Positions 7,419-15,957 of a stretch of 64,000 nucleotides of DNA are shown here, piece after piece. A program made the translations under genes and the position numbers. Where the stretch lies: NCBI GenBank assembly GCA_905198125.1, contig CAJKBH010000006.1:1-64000 (forward strand), read 5' to 3'. Every line of letters starts with the position of its first letter. Positions within the stretch are counted from its first letter, which is position 1. Source of the DNA: an uncultured Porphyromonadaceae bacterium (GTDB lineage Bacteria > Bacteroidota > Bacteroidia > Bacteroidales > Muribaculaceae). Below the pieces are notes generated by a model that was not told the DNA's origin, searched no databases, and worked only from the letters and a program-made list of their open reading frames with translations.

Positions 7419-8524
7419 TCCGCCGCTTTGTTTTTGTCCTGTTTATTGCTGCGTTCCTGCGGAGCGCCGCGACGCTCGCCACGGTCGGGACGTTCCGGCA
7501 TCCTGGGCAGCGGATTTGCAGCGGCCTCTATGTTGCGGCGGCGGTTGCGCGTCAGGTCTATGGCCGAATAGATGGCCTGGCGCATCGACTGCGGGTCGGC
7601 CACGCCCTGCCAGGCGATGTCGTTGCCCGTGCCGTGGTCGGGGCTGGTGCGCACGAACGGCAGTCCGGCCGTAAAGTTCACGCCCTCAGGTCCGGCCAGG
7701 GCCTTGAAGGGTGCCAGTCCCTGGTCGTGGTACATGGCTATCACGCCGTCGTACTTGCGCCACGAATACGAGGCGAAGAATCCGTCGGCGGCAAAGGGTC
7801 CGAACACTAAGAATTTGTCGCCGAGTTCCTCGATGGCGGGCTTTATATCGCGAATCTCCTCGGTGCCGAGCAGTCCGCCGTCGCCGTTGTGGGGGTTCAG
7901 CGACAGCACGGCAATCTTGGGCGCCTGGATGTCGAAGTCCTGCTTCAGCGTTGCGTTCAGTTCCCTGACTGTCTCCATAACGCGCTCCTTGGTCACGGCG
8001 CCAGGGATGTCGGCTATGGCCTTGTGAGTGGTAAGGAGCGCCATGCGCAGTCCCTCGTAATAGAGTATCATCAGCGGCTTGCTGTTTGAGCGGGCGCCAA
8101 GGAACTCGGTGTGGCCGGGAAACTGGAATTCCTCGGTCTGCACGGCCTCCTTGCTGATCGGGGCGGTGACAAGCGTGTCGATGGTGCCGGCCAGCACATC
8201 GGCCACTCCTTTCTCAAGGGCAGCCACGGCTGCGGCGCCAGACTGACTGTCGGGATGTCCGGGCGTCAGCTTCACCTCCTTTATGCCTAAGTCCACGATA
8301 TTCAGGTACCCCTCCTCGGCTTCGGAGGCATCGTTTATTATCTTGAGTTCGGGCAGTTCCAGTTCGAAATCGGCCGCGGTCTTTTCCACGAGTGCCGGAA
8401 TGCCGTAGAAAACCGGAGTGTAGAGTTCGGTTACGGTCTCGTCGGCCATGGCTTTCAGCGCCACTTCGTAGCCCACTCCGTTATAATCGCCGTGGGTTAT
8501 CCCCACTTTCAGAAGTTCAGACAT
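7415..8524 (-). CDS. pdxA: 4-hydroxythreonine-4-phosphate dehydrogenase
   Basis: PdxA oxidises 4-phosphohydroxythreonine with NAD in the DXP-dependent pyridoxal phosphate pathway. The start GITHGDYNGVGYEV, the zinc-ligand His segments (PGHTEFLGA, YHDQGLAPFKAL) and FVRTSPDHGTGNDIA are all present. At 369 residues it is longer than usual (about 330) because of a polar, Arg/Lys-rich tail of roughly 45 residues (RRNIEAAANPLPRMPERPDR onward) that looks disordered. The stop overlaps the start of the nucleotidyltransferase by four bases, so B6 synthesis is translationally coupled to the putative inositol-lipid genes. A PdxA-like enzyme with a different hydroxy-phosphate substrate is possible but less likely. 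Confidence 0.93.
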   Translation of the reverse strand: MSELLKVGITHGDYNGVGYEVALKAMADETVTELYTPVFYGIPALVEKTAADFELELPELKIINDASEAEEGYLNIVDLGIKEVKLTPGHPDSQSGAAAVAALEKGVADVLAGTIDTLVTAPISKEAVQTEEFQFPGHTEFLGARSNSKPLMILYYEGLRMALLTTHKAIADIPGAVTKERVMETVRELNATLKQDFDIQAPKIAVLSLNPHNGDGGLLGTEEIRDIKPAIEELGDKFLVFGPFAADGFFASYSWRKYDGVIAMYHDQGLAPFKALAGPEGVNFTAGLPFVRTSPDHGTGNDIAWQGVADPQSMRQAIYSAIDLTRNRRRNIEAAANPLPRMPERPDRGERRGAPQERSNKQDKNKAAE

Positions 8525-8603
8525 TGTTTTCAGGTCTTGTTAGAGCGTGTCAATATATATATTAACGCACTTTAGGTTCTGTTCATTACAAATGTGCGGC
8601 CGG

Positions 8604-9641
8604 TCACACCGATTCGGTGCGGCTCAGCTGCCCGCAGGCGGCGGCTATGTCCTCGCCGCGGCTGGCGCGGATGGTGGCCGTGATTCCTTTGGAGTTGAGA
8701 TAGTTGCGGAACATCAGCATACGTTCCTCGCTGGCGGGTTTCAGGTCCACGCCCGGTACCTGATGGAAACGTATCAGGTTGACACGGCATTCTATCTTGC
8801 CTATCAGCTTGACGAGCATATCGGCATGCGCTATGTCGTCGTTCACGCCGCGCCACATTATGTATTCCAGGCTGAGGCGGCGCTGGTGGCTGAAGTCATA
8901 ACCGCTGAGCAGGTGCATCACCGACGCGATGGGGAAAGCCTTCTGTGCGGGCATCATCGACTCGCGCTGGGCGGTGTCTGCGGTATGCACGCTGATGGCC
9001 ACATGCACCTGGGTGCGGTCCAGCAGGTCCTTCAGCTCTGGCAGCTTGCCCACCGTAGACACCGTGATGCGCTTCGGGCTCCATCCCAGGCCCCACGGCT
9101 CGGTCAGGATACGTATCACCTTCTCCACCTCCCTGAAATTGTCCAGCGGCTCGCCCATACCCATGAACACCACGTTGGTCAGCGGCTGCATGTTCGACCC
9201 TTCGGGCGGAATGCTCAGTATCTGGTTTATGATCTGGGCTGCGGTGAGCTGCTTGCGGAAACCCATCTTGCCGGTGGCGCAGAAGTAGCAGTTCATCTTG
9301 CAGCCCGACTGGCTCGACACGCACAGTGTGGCGCGCTCCTTGTCGGGGATATACACCGACTCCACGCTGCGCCCCTCGCCCACGGCAAACAGATACTTCA
9401 CCGTGCCGTCCTGCGACTTGGCGTGTTTGGCGGGCGCCGTGCGCCCTATCTCATAGTTATCGGCGAGCCACGCCTGGTTTTTCTTCGAGATGTTCACCAT
9501 CTGGTCGAAGCGCGTCGCCTTCTTGACATACAGCCATTCGCACAGCTGTTTGCCCACGAATTTAGGCATACCGCCACGATAGGCCACATCCTGCAGTTCC
9601 TCAAGTGTCTTGCCGATCAACGGCTGTTTCTCGTTTTCCAT
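8604..9641 (-). CDS. rlmN: Dual-specificity RNA methyltransferase RlmN
   Basis: This radical-SAM enzyme methylates C2 of A2503 in 23S rRNA and A37 of some tRNAs. The Cys triad CKMNCYFC (Cys114, 118, 121 from the chosen start) binds the 4Fe-4S cluster. GMGEPLDNFREV and the late RASRGEDIAAACGQL segment, with the catalytic Cys, are also present. The ATG at 9641 (345 residues) is preferred because the 19-residue upstream extension overlaps an inverted repeat and is not family-like. It lies 79 bases upstream of pdxA and may share its transcript. Confidence 0.94.
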   Translation of the reverse strand: MENEKQPLIGKTLEELQDVAYRGGMPKFVGKQLCEWLYVKKATRFDQMVNISKKNQAWLADNYEIGRTAPAKHAKSQDGTVKYLFAVGEGRSVESVYIPDKERATLCVSSQSGCKMNCYFCATGKMGFRKQLTAAQIINQILSIPPEGSNMQPLTNVVFMGMGEPLDNFREVEKVIRILTEPWGLGWSPKRITVSTVGKLPELKDLLDRTQVHVAISVHTADTAQRESMMPAQKAFPIASVMHLLSGYDFSHQRRLSLEYIMWRGVNDDIAHADMLVKLIGKIECRVNLIRFHQVPGVDLKPASEERMLMFRNYLNSKGITATIRASRGEDIAAACGQLSRTESV

Positions 9642-9658
9642 CGCTTTAAGTACACACC

Positions 9659-9698
9659 TTTGGGGGTGCACCTGCTCCTGTCGGCGGCACACCCCCAA
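9659..9698. repeat. Hairpin between the DUF3868 gene and rlmN
   Basis: TTGGGGGTG (9660-9668) pairs with CACCCCCAA (9690-9698) around a 21-base GC-rich loop. There is no T-run on either side, so it is a weak terminator or an mRNA-end structure after the DUF3868 gene. Confidence 0.45.
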
Positions 9699-9717
9699 TA
9701 TGTTTGATTTTCAATCT

Positions 9718-11139
9718 TTATTTATACAGATACTGTACGGCACCCTTGTAGTTCAGAATTTCGTTTATCTGCTTTATCGCGTCCTTTGCTTCGGGCGTAC
9801 CGGCCTTCTTGAACATCGTCAGGGCCTTGTCGTAATTCTCCTGCTTTGCGGCGAGCACGCCACGGGCATAGTTGGCCTCGGGGCTGTCGCCGACCTGGTT
9901 CAGGAAGTTCTGCGCGCTGGTCAGGTCGCCTCGGCTTATGGATGCCATGGCGGCGTTGATGTTGGCCACCGGATCCTTCGGGTACATGCGGACGGCCACG
10001 TCAAACACCCGGTCGAATTCAGGCGAGCCGGGCTTATAGCTCTGGGCCGCTAAGAAGAATTCGTTGAGGCTCAGGTTCTGCGGATGCGTCTTCAGTACTT
10101 CGCGAATCTCGTTGATGTCCGTGTACTTGCGCACCTCGTAGTTAACCACGTAGTCGGTGTGACGCAGGCCGGGATATATCTCTTTCAACAGGTAGGGATA
10201 AGTCTCGGGGAAAAGTTTGCGCAGCTGGTCGTTACGCTTCTCGATGGGATAGTCTGAGTCGATGAAGCTGATGAGTTCGGCCTTGTTGGCCAGCGAGCTC
10301 TTTTCGATGGCGGCTTTCAGACCGGCCCAGTCCTCGGGCACCGATTTGGTGACGAACAGATTCTCTGGAAATGCGTACTGCTTGCGGATATATTCGCGCA
10401 GCGCGTCGGTACGTCCCTGTGCCAGACGGGCGTTGCCGGCATACGAGCCCTCGGGCGACGCATAACCGGTCAGCGTGATGCGCTTCACCTTGGCGTCCTT
10501 GTTGTCGCGCACGGCGTCGATGGTGTCCAGGATCTTCTTTAGCTCCTCGGGGTTGGTCATATAGTCAGGCTCGATGTTGGTCTTGTTCACCTTGAAGTTG
10601 ATGAATGCCTGACCCTCCAGGTTGAACAGCTTGGAGTCCACTGCCGCAGGACGGATGTAGGTGAACTGGGGCTTATACTGCGGAGCGGCATAGTCCATGG
10701 TGGCCATGGGCACGTTCTCGGTCTTCTCGTTGCCGCAACATCCGGTCACGCATTCGAAGTCCAGTTTGGAATGTTCCATCCAGGGCTCGTAGGCGAAGTC
10801 CTCCTGATATTTCACGGGCGTCTTGCTGCTGCGCTTGTACAGGTTGGGGGTCTCGCCGTCACGCAGATTGTAATAGTATGCGTTGCGGCCGGCGAACGTA
10901 AGCGAGGGCAGACGCTTCTCGAGCGAGCCGTTCAACTGCTTCAGCACAGGGGTGATGGTCACATCCTGGTTGTATTTTACGTTGAAATTATCGGGCACCA
11001 GCGTCATCTGCACACGCATGGTCTGGTCCGTGGGTCTGAGCACCTGAAGGTCAGATGCTCCGAAGTCCGACGACGTCATGGCTCCGGCACCCAGCGCGGT
11101 GACCGCCGCCAAGCCCAATGTCATTATTATCTTGTTCAT
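9718..11139 (-). CDS. DUF3868/OmpA-like domain protein with TPR-like tail
   Basis: The 473-residue protein starts with a signal peptide (MNKIIMTLGLAAVTALGAGAM). It has a DUF3868-like N-terminal part with a CVTGCC cysteine cluster (about 132-137), an OmpA-like peptidoglycan-binding region (INFKVNKTNIEPDYMTNPEE followed by ITLTGYASPEGSYAGNARLAQGRTDAL, about 184-252) and a C-terminal TPR-like helical part. From general knowledge, DUF3575 and DUF3868 proteins are commonly encoded with fimbrial (Mfa/Fim-type) subunits in Bacteroidales and may anchor them. No fimbrillin gene follows here. It lies 40 bases downstream of the DUF3575 gene and is surely in its operon. Confidence 0.8.
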   Translation of the reverse strand: MNKIIMTLGLAAVTALGAGAMTSSDFGASDLQVLRPTDQTMRVQMTLVPDNFNVKYNQDVTITPVLKQLNGSLEKRLPSLTFAGRNAYYYNLRDGETPNLYKRSSKTPVKYQEDFAYEPWMEHSKLDFECVTGCCGNEKTENVPMATMDYAAPQYKPQFTYIRPAAVDSKLFNLEGQAFINFKVNKTNIEPDYMTNPEELKKILDTIDAVRDNKDAKVKRITLTGYASPEGSYAGNARLAQGRTDALREYIRKQYAFPENLFVTKSVPEDWAGLKAAIEKSSLANKAELISFIDSDYPIEKRNDQLRKLFPETYPYLLKEIYPGLRHTDYVVNYEVRKYTDINEIREVLKTHPQNLSLNEFFLAAQSYKPGSPEFDRVFDVAVRMYPKDPVANINAAMASISRGDLTSAQNFLNQVGDSPEANYARGVLAAKQENYDKALTMFKKAGTPEAKDAIKQINEILNYKGAVQYLYK

Positions 11140-11179
11140 CTTCTTTCTTCTTTTGTGTTAATAATTCAGGCACCTCTCC

Positions 11180-11812
11180 TTAGAACAGGTATTCGACGCT
11201 CACGGCCAACTTGGTCGGGCCCACATAGTTGTGGTGTCCTGTCTTCTCGCGTGTGCCGCATTCGGTACACGGGTATTTCTCATAGCGGGTCCACAACCAG
11301 CCGATGCCTATCTCGGCCTCGATGTTCCAGTGTTTGGCCACAGGCCATGCGTAACCGTAGTTAAAGCCCGCTCCCACGGCGTAGCCCTGATAGCGGCTCG
11401 TGTTCAGGTCGTTGAAATTACTGCCTAAGAAATTTCCCTTCAGTCCGATGTGTCCGAAGTTGTATTCGCCGCCTATCGCGTTGATCGAGATGAAGTGGCC
11501 GGCGAAGCGCTGGCAGAACCAGTAGCGAGGCTCGATGCTGGCGAACCAGTGCTTCCACTGGTGGTGATAGCCGGAATTCGAGTTGTTGTCCTTGATTTTC
11601 CAGCCATTGTATTCTCCTTCAAGCTGTAGTGTCCATTTGGGCGCAAGTCCTATCTCCAGTCCGAGGTTAGGGCTAAGCAACGCATCGTTCACCAGGTTCG
11701 TCTTGATTCCCACTGACTGTGAAAATGCCGTCGGAACCGCCATTGACATCATTGCCGCGCCAATCAGATAACGTGCTGTTTTTCTCATATCCATTAGTAA
11801 TTTATAATTCAT
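11180..11812 (-). CDS. DUF3575-family outer-membrane beta-barrel protein
   Basis: The 210-residue product has a signal peptide (MRKTARYLIGAAMMSMAVP, ending near AFSQ). It is followed by alternating aromatic beta-strand segments (LGLEIGLAPKWTLQLEGEYN, WFASIEPRYWF, GYAVGAGFNYGYAW, WNIEAEIGIGWLWTRYEKY) and ends in the C-terminal Phe (SVEYLF) typical of BAM substrates. A small CTEC motif near the end is unusual for a barrel. Starts at 11812, 11794 or 11788 are possible; the last two place the signal peptide better. It probably works with the DUF3868 protein downstream in cell-surface or fimbrial anchoring, which is inference. Confidence 0.78.
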   Translation of the reverse strand: MNYKLLMDMRKTARYLIGAAMMSMAVPTAFSQSVGIKTNLVNDALLSPNLGLEIGLAPKWTLQLEGEYNGWKIKDNNSNSGYHHQWKHWFASIEPRYWFCQRFAGHFISINAIGGEYNFGHIGLKGNFLGSNFNDLNTSRYQGYAVGAGFNYGYAWPVAKHWNIEAEIGIGWLWTRYEKYPCTECGTREKTGHHNYVGPTKLAVSVEYLF

Positions 11813-11852
11813 ATTGCCTGTGCGGCAACCTCTCTGTACTATAAAAACAAAT

Positions 11853-11891
11853 TTCGGGGAGGATTTTATTATCTCCTCCCCGAATTTTTTT
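11853..11891. terminator. Terminator between the PpiD-type gene and the DUF3575 gene
   Basis: TTCGGGGAGGA (11853-11863) pairs perfectly with TCCTCCCCGAA (11874-11884), loop of 10. T7 follows on the plus strand and ATTTGTTTTT on the minus strand. On the minus strand it would end the PpiD transcript before the DUF3575 gene. Confidence 0.7.
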
Positions 11892-12004
11892 CGTCTATCC
11901 AGGGCCGATGCTTGGTCGTCACCCCGAATCTATCCGTCTATTCAGGGCCGATGCTTGGTCGTCACCCCGAATCTATCCGTCTATTCAGGGCCGATCCTTA
12001 GTCG
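11892..12004. repeat. 43-base tandem repeat running into the PpiD stop codon
   Basis: A 43-base unit starting CGTCTATYCAGGGCCGATG occurs at 11892-11934 and 11935-11977 with a single difference, and a third partial, diverged copy begins at 11978. The third copy includes the stop codon of the PpiD gene (11998-12000). The unit shares GTCGTCACCCCGA with the metK leader near 15,800. No transposon is evident. Confidence 0.7.
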
Positions 12005-14127
12005 CCGGCCTCGAATTTGTAGATGTTGTTCTTCACTTTCCTGTCACCCTTGATCAGCTCGAACATGTTGGGATTCAACAGCTGATAGTACTGCTGCTGG
12101 TACTGCTGCTCGTTGAAGGGGAACTTCTCGGTGTTCTGTCCCATCACCTGGTAAACGTACACGCCGTCCTGACCTGCTGTGATCACCACCTTCTTGTTGG
12201 CGGGGGTGCCGTAGATCTTGCCCGTAACCTCGGGATCGCCTACGCCCATATTACGTCCGAAACGGAACTGTGCGTTGCTCTGCACCTGCACGCCCATTGC
12301 CTGGGCCGCGCTCTGCAGGCTCTGCGTGTTCTTCGAGAACTTGTCCACCAGCTTCTTGCCGGCCTTCTCCGAGCGTACCAGGTCGGTCACATAGTCCTTG
12401 ATGTCCTTGTTCGACAGCGGTGCGTAGTCGTCGTATTCGCTTATCACGGCTGCGGCATACAGCAGCGGAGCCGTCGGGTTCTTCGATTCGTAGATGTGGC
12501 TTACGGCATCTGACTCGCCGTCTATCATCACCCAGCGCATCACCTGACGCGAGTCGGGATAGTAGGAGTTCATGCCGGCGAAACGGGGCACTGCGGGCAG
12601 CGAAGCCGTAACGGTGAAGTTCTGCACGTTGAAGCCGGCCTTCGATGCGTTGGCCATGAATTTCTTGGCGTCGTTGTTCTGGGCCAGGAATTTCTCGAGC
12701 TTGCCGCGCTCGTCGTTCAGCGTCGCGTTGCTGGGACCGAGCACATACGATGCCTCGTCATATTCATACACGGTCTTGGGGGCGTTCTGCTTCACTAATT
12801 TGGCGATTACCATACCCTGCGGGCCGCTTACTATCGATACATATCTGCCGGCTGCCTGACGCAGTGTGTCCAGCTGCTCGGCGGGGATTGCGTTCGTGGC
12901 GCCGTCGGCGTCATAGAGGGCGATCCACTGGTCGGGCTGTGCCATCACGCTGTCGGGGCTGAACTGGGTGCCGATGGAGTCGGCGGGAAGTCCGGCGTTA
13001 AGCGCGCTCAGCACGCGGCGGCCGCAGTCCTCGGTGGCGGCCTGTACCAGAGTGATTTGCACGGAGTCTACCTCCTGCTTGGTGCTCAGCACGCGTACCA
13101 CGCCGAAGCCCAGGCTGTTGTTGTAGGCCAGACGGGCGGAATCGCCGCCGGCTGTCACGGCGCTGCGCACGTTGCCGGGAATGTCGGCGGCCAGCACAGT
13201 GTGGCGCGACATCGATACGCCATCCTTCTTCAGTTCCTTGCTCAGCGGGCCGGCGTTCTTGTTCATGAATGCCACGGTCTGGTCGGCCAGAGCCTTGGCG
13301 GCTGCGATGTCCTTGTCGCTCGGAGTCACGGTCACGGAGATGAAGCCTATCTCCTTGGTCGCCTCGTCAACGGCGAAGCGGCCCTTGATCTCGTCATACT
13401 TGGCCTTCAGCTCTGCGTCGGTGACGGGATATTCCTTCTCGTTCAGGTTGCCGAAGGGCAGGAACGCGTAGTCCACGCTCTTGGTGTTGACATAATCGTC
13501 GTAGAGAGCCTTCATATCCAGGTCGTTCGCCTTGACCGTACCGGCCAGCAGGCGCTGGTATATCTGCTCGGCAATCTGCTGGTCCGTCTCCTTCTCGGCG
13601 GCGAGCCATGCGCGCTGCATCGGCTCTACCTGAGCCTCGGTCAGACCGTTGCGCTTCGGATTGAAGATAATGTCGTATGCCTGTGCGGGCGTCTGGGCTG
13701 CCAGGCCCGACTGCTGCAGGCTCTGCATCAGCTCCTGAACCTTCGGATTGCCCATGTTTTCCAGCATATAGTAACGCAGCAGGTTGGCGCTCGACTTCAC
13801 GCCGGCCTTCTTGGCGGCATTGTCTATCACAGTCTGCTGTATCAGCTGCTCGAGAGCCATCTCGCCTAACTGCTGGGTGTCGAAGTTGGCGAACTGCTGG
13901 GGATTGCGGCGGCGCGCCTCCTCGTACTGGTTGTTCAGTTCTTCACGCTTGCGCTGATATTCCGTATAGTCGATCTTGGTCGACCCTACCTTGGCAACCG
14001 TGGTCTGGTCGCCGAATATATTACGACTGTTTGTGAGGGCGTCCCCCACGATGAAGGCAAGCAATGCCAAGCCTATCACCACGATCAGAAATACCGATTT
14101 GGATCTGATTTTCTCTAATGTTGCCAT
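11998..14127 (-). CDS. PpiD/SurA-type membrane-anchored peptidylprolyl isomerase
   Basis: The 709-residue protein has a single N-terminal membrane anchor (SVFLIVVIGLALLAFIVGDAL, residues about 11-31). A SurA_N-like chaperone domain follows (VAKVGSTKIDYTEYQRKREE through LEQLIQQTVIDNAAKKAGV), and then a long periplasmic part that should contain parvulin-like modules (around 220-460). This layout is that of PpiD, a periplasmic folding chaperone for outer-membrane proteins. Parvulin active-site residues are not obvious, so isomerase activity is uncertain. The gene has its own upstream promoter (14266-14297) with a leader of about 135 bases containing GC-rich hairpins. Confidence 0.85.
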   Translation of the reverse strand: MATLEKIRSKSVFLIVVIGLALLAFIVGDALTNSRNIFGDQTTVAKVGSTKIDYTEYQRKREELNNQYEEARRRNPQQFANFDTQQLGEMALEQLIQQTVIDNAAKKAGVKSSANLLRYYMLENMGNPKVQELMQSLQQSGLAAQTPAQAYDIIFNPKRNGLTEAQVEPMQRAWLAAEKETDQQIAEQIYQRLLAGTVKANDLDMKALYDDYVNTKSVDYAFLPFGNLNEKEYPVTDAELKAKYDEIKGRFAVDEATKEIGFISVTVTPSDKDIAAAKALADQTVAFMNKNAGPLSKELKKDGVSMSRHTVLAADIPGNVRSAVTAGGDSARLAYNNSLGFGVVRVLSTKQEVDSVQITLVQAATEDCGRRVLSALNAGLPADSIGTQFSPDSVMAQPDQWIALYDADGATNAIPAEQLDTLRQAAGRYVSIVSGPQGMVIAKLVKQNAPKTVYEYDEASYVLGPSNATLNDERGKLEKFLAQNNDAKKFMANASKAGFNVQNFTVTASLPAVPRFAGMNSYYPDSRQVMRWVMIDGESDAVSHIYESKNPTAPLLYAAAVISEYDDYAPLSNKDIKDYVTDLVRSEKAGKKLVDKFSKNTQSLQSAAQAMGVQVQSNAQFRFGRNMGVGDPEVTGKIYGTPANKKVVITAGQDGVYVYQVMGQNTEKFPFNEQQYQQQYYQLLNPNMFELIKGDRKVKNNIYKFEAGD

Positions 14128-14265
14128 TTATGTAGCTCTGTATTTTGTTACTAAGTTGTTATGCAAAATGAACCGGTCCGCAAGAGGCCGGTCCGGGGCC
14201 GGTCAGTGTGTGTGCGGTTGCGGAAAACATACGCGTCTAACAGCCCCACGGGGCCATTAAACGCG

Positions 14266-14297
14266 CAAAGGTAATACTTTTTGGCGTATTTAGCAAA
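14266..14297 (-). promoter_or_regulatory. Promoter of the PpiD gene
   Basis: On the minus strand TACCTTTG (14266-14273) follows TTTG (14294-14297) with a 20-base spacer. The leader between it and the start at 14127 contains repeated CCGGTCC/GGACCGG-type complementary segments (about 14171-14200) that can fold. Confidence 0.75.
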
Positions 14298-14334
14298 TTC
14301 ACACCGTAATTACGCCGTTTTTCGCTACTTTTCG

Positions 14335-15726
14335 TCAGTCTTTTATGCCGAATGCCTCGCGGATGACAGGGACCATGTCCAGCTCCTCCCACGCAAACTG
14401 GCGCACGTCGCGCTCCACCTTGTCGCGCTGTATGGCGGACACGAAGGTGGTGTCGGCGGGCTTGCGGCCCACATGGCCGTAGGCCGCGGTGGCGCGGTAG
14501 ATCGGGTTGCGCAGTCCGAAGCGCTTCTCGATGCTGCGCGGACGCATGTCGAACAGCTCGCTCACCTTCACGGCTATCTCCGGGTCGCTCATGTTCACCT
14601 TGGCGGTACCGTGGGTGTTGATATACAGGTTGATGGGATGCGCACGGCCGATGGCGTACGACACCTGCACCGTCACCTCTCCTGCTACTCCCGCAGCCAC
14701 CAGGTTCTTCGCGATGTGACGCGCCGCGTATGCCGCCGAGCGGTCCACCTTCGACGGATCCTTGCCCGAGAAAGCGCCGCCGCCGTGATAGCCGCGGCCG
14801 CCGTAGGTGTCAACGATGATCTTGCGGCCCGTCACGCCCGTGTCGCCGTGAGGCCCTCCGATCACGAATTTACCCGTCGGATTCACATACACCTTGGTAC
14901 GGCTGTCGTACATCTTCTGCACGGCTTCGGGATACTGCTCAAGCACACGCGGTATCAGCACCTTGCGCACGTCGTCGGCAATGGTGTCCAGGATGGCGCG
15001 GTCGGCCTTGTTGCGGGCCTCGGCGGTATCCTCCAGCGCCTCCACGAACTCATCGTGCTGGGTCGACACCACGATGGTGTCTATATGCACCGGCTTGCGG
15101 TTGCTGTCATATTCTATCGTCACCTGACTCTTGGAGTCGGGACGCAGATAGCTCACCTGCTTACCCTTGCGGTAATAGGTCATATCCTTCCCCTCGCGGC
15201 GTATCTCGGCCAGTTCCTTCACTAATTTGTGCGACATGTCGAGCGTAAGGGGTATCAGCTCGTCGGTCTCGTCCACTGCGTAACCGAACATCATGCCCTG
15301 GTCGCCGGCACCCTGCAGTTCGGCCTCGTCGTTGTCCGACAGCGCGTTCAGTTCGGCCACCTTGCCGGCGTCCACGCCGCGGTCGATGTCCTCGCTCTGG
15401 CCGTGGATGGCGGTGAAGATACCGCAGCTGTCGCAGTCAAAGCGATAGGCACCGCGATTGTAGCCGATCTTGCGTATCACGTCGCGCACCACCACCGGCA
15501 CGTCGATGTATGCCTGCGAGTCAACCTCGCCCGACACCACCACCTGCCCCGTGGTCACGAGGGTTTCCAGAGCCACATGGCTCTCCGGGTCGCGCGCCAG
15601 GAATTCGTCTAACAGCGCGTCGCTGATCTGGTCGGCAACCTTGTCCGGGTGTCCTTCCGACACCGATTCCGATGTAAATAGGTAGTTCCCGTTAGTCAGT
15701 ACGGGAGATTTTTCAGTCTGCTTCAT
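14335..15726 (-). CDS. metK: S-adenosylmethionine synthase
   Basis: MetK makes S-adenosylmethionine from methionine and ATP. Family motifs are clear: FTSESVSEGHPDKVADQISDA (about 17-37), the loop hexapeptide in GAGDQGMMFGYA (about 140-151) and GGGAFSGKDPSKVDRSAAY (about 323-341). At 463 residues it is longer than the roughly 385-residue enterobacterial enzyme. The extra length includes a central stretch (about 170-260) and appears typical of Bacteroidales. The gene is monocistronic, preceded by a 230-base leader with a SAM-II-type aptamer, so it is probably repressed by its product. Confidence 0.96.
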   Translation of the reverse strand: MKQTEKSPVLTNGNYLFTSESVSEGHPDKVADQISDALLDEFLARDPESHVALETLVTTGQVVVSGEVDSQAYIDVPVVVRDVIRKIGYNRGAYRFDCDSCGIFTAIHGQSEDIDRGVDAGKVAELNALSDNDEAELQGAGDQGMMFGYAVDETDELIPLTLDMSHKLVKELAEIRREGKDMTYYRKGKQVSYLRPDSKSQVTIEYDSNRKPVHIDTIVVSTQHDEFVEALEDTAEARNKADRAILDTIADDVRKVLIPRVLEQYPEAVQKMYDSRTKVYVNPTGKFVIGGPHGDTGVTGRKIIVDTYGGRGYHGGGAFSGKDPSKVDRSAAYAARHIAKNLVAAGVAGEVTVQVSYAIGRAHPINLYINTHGTAKVNMSDPEIAVKVSELFDMRPRSIEKRFGLRNPIYRATAAYGHVGRKPADTTFVSAIQRDKVERDVRQFAWEELDMVPVIREAFGIKD

Positions 15727-15728
15727 AT

Positions 15729-15763
15729 AATAAAAATTTAGGCGGCTGTCAGATGCAGTCGCC
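15729..15763 (-). terminator. Terminator-like hairpin just before the metK start
   Basis: On the minus strand GGCGACTG pairs with CAGCCGCC (one mismatch) in 15741-15763, followed by TAAATTTTTATTAT directly before the ATG. It could be the expression platform of the metK leader or a structure masking the start. Confidence 0.4.
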
Positions 15764-15824
15764 GTGCAGATGTCTTACTGTCATGCCCCGGGCGCGCAGT
15801 CAGTCGTCACCCCGAGGTATTGCA

Positions 15825-15875
15825 GTTTTAGCATTTTTTACACGGTGGTTGCAAGCAGCCAAATTTGTCCACCGG
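15825..15875 (-). promoter_or_regulatory. SAM-II-like riboswitch aptamer in the metK leader
   Basis: On the minus strand the helix CGGTGG/CCACCG (15869-15874 with 15843-15848) encloses AAATTTGGC and CTTGCAACC. It is followed by GTGTAAAAAATGCTAAAAC. The conserved order (GGUGG, AUUUGGC, CUUGCARCCAC, then A-rich GCUAAA) matches the SAM-II pseudoknot consensus known from alphaproteobacteria and Bacteroidetes. It lies about 100 bases upstream of the metK start, farther than in many SAM-II examples that mask the ribosome site directly. Confidence 0.78.
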
Positions 15876-15957
15876 ACCCGTCCCGACCTACGCCCGGCGT
15901 TACGTTACTGCCATAGCTTCACGTCGCGCCATCACCAGGTCTTTCCGAATCCAGCCA

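Noticed and set aside
8547..9707. 386-residue plus-strand frame
   Set aside because: Antisense to rlmN, whose radical-SAM motif is intact.
11892..12004. CRISPR or integron array
   Set aside because: The repeats are directly adjacent without spacers and are better described as a tandem duplication.
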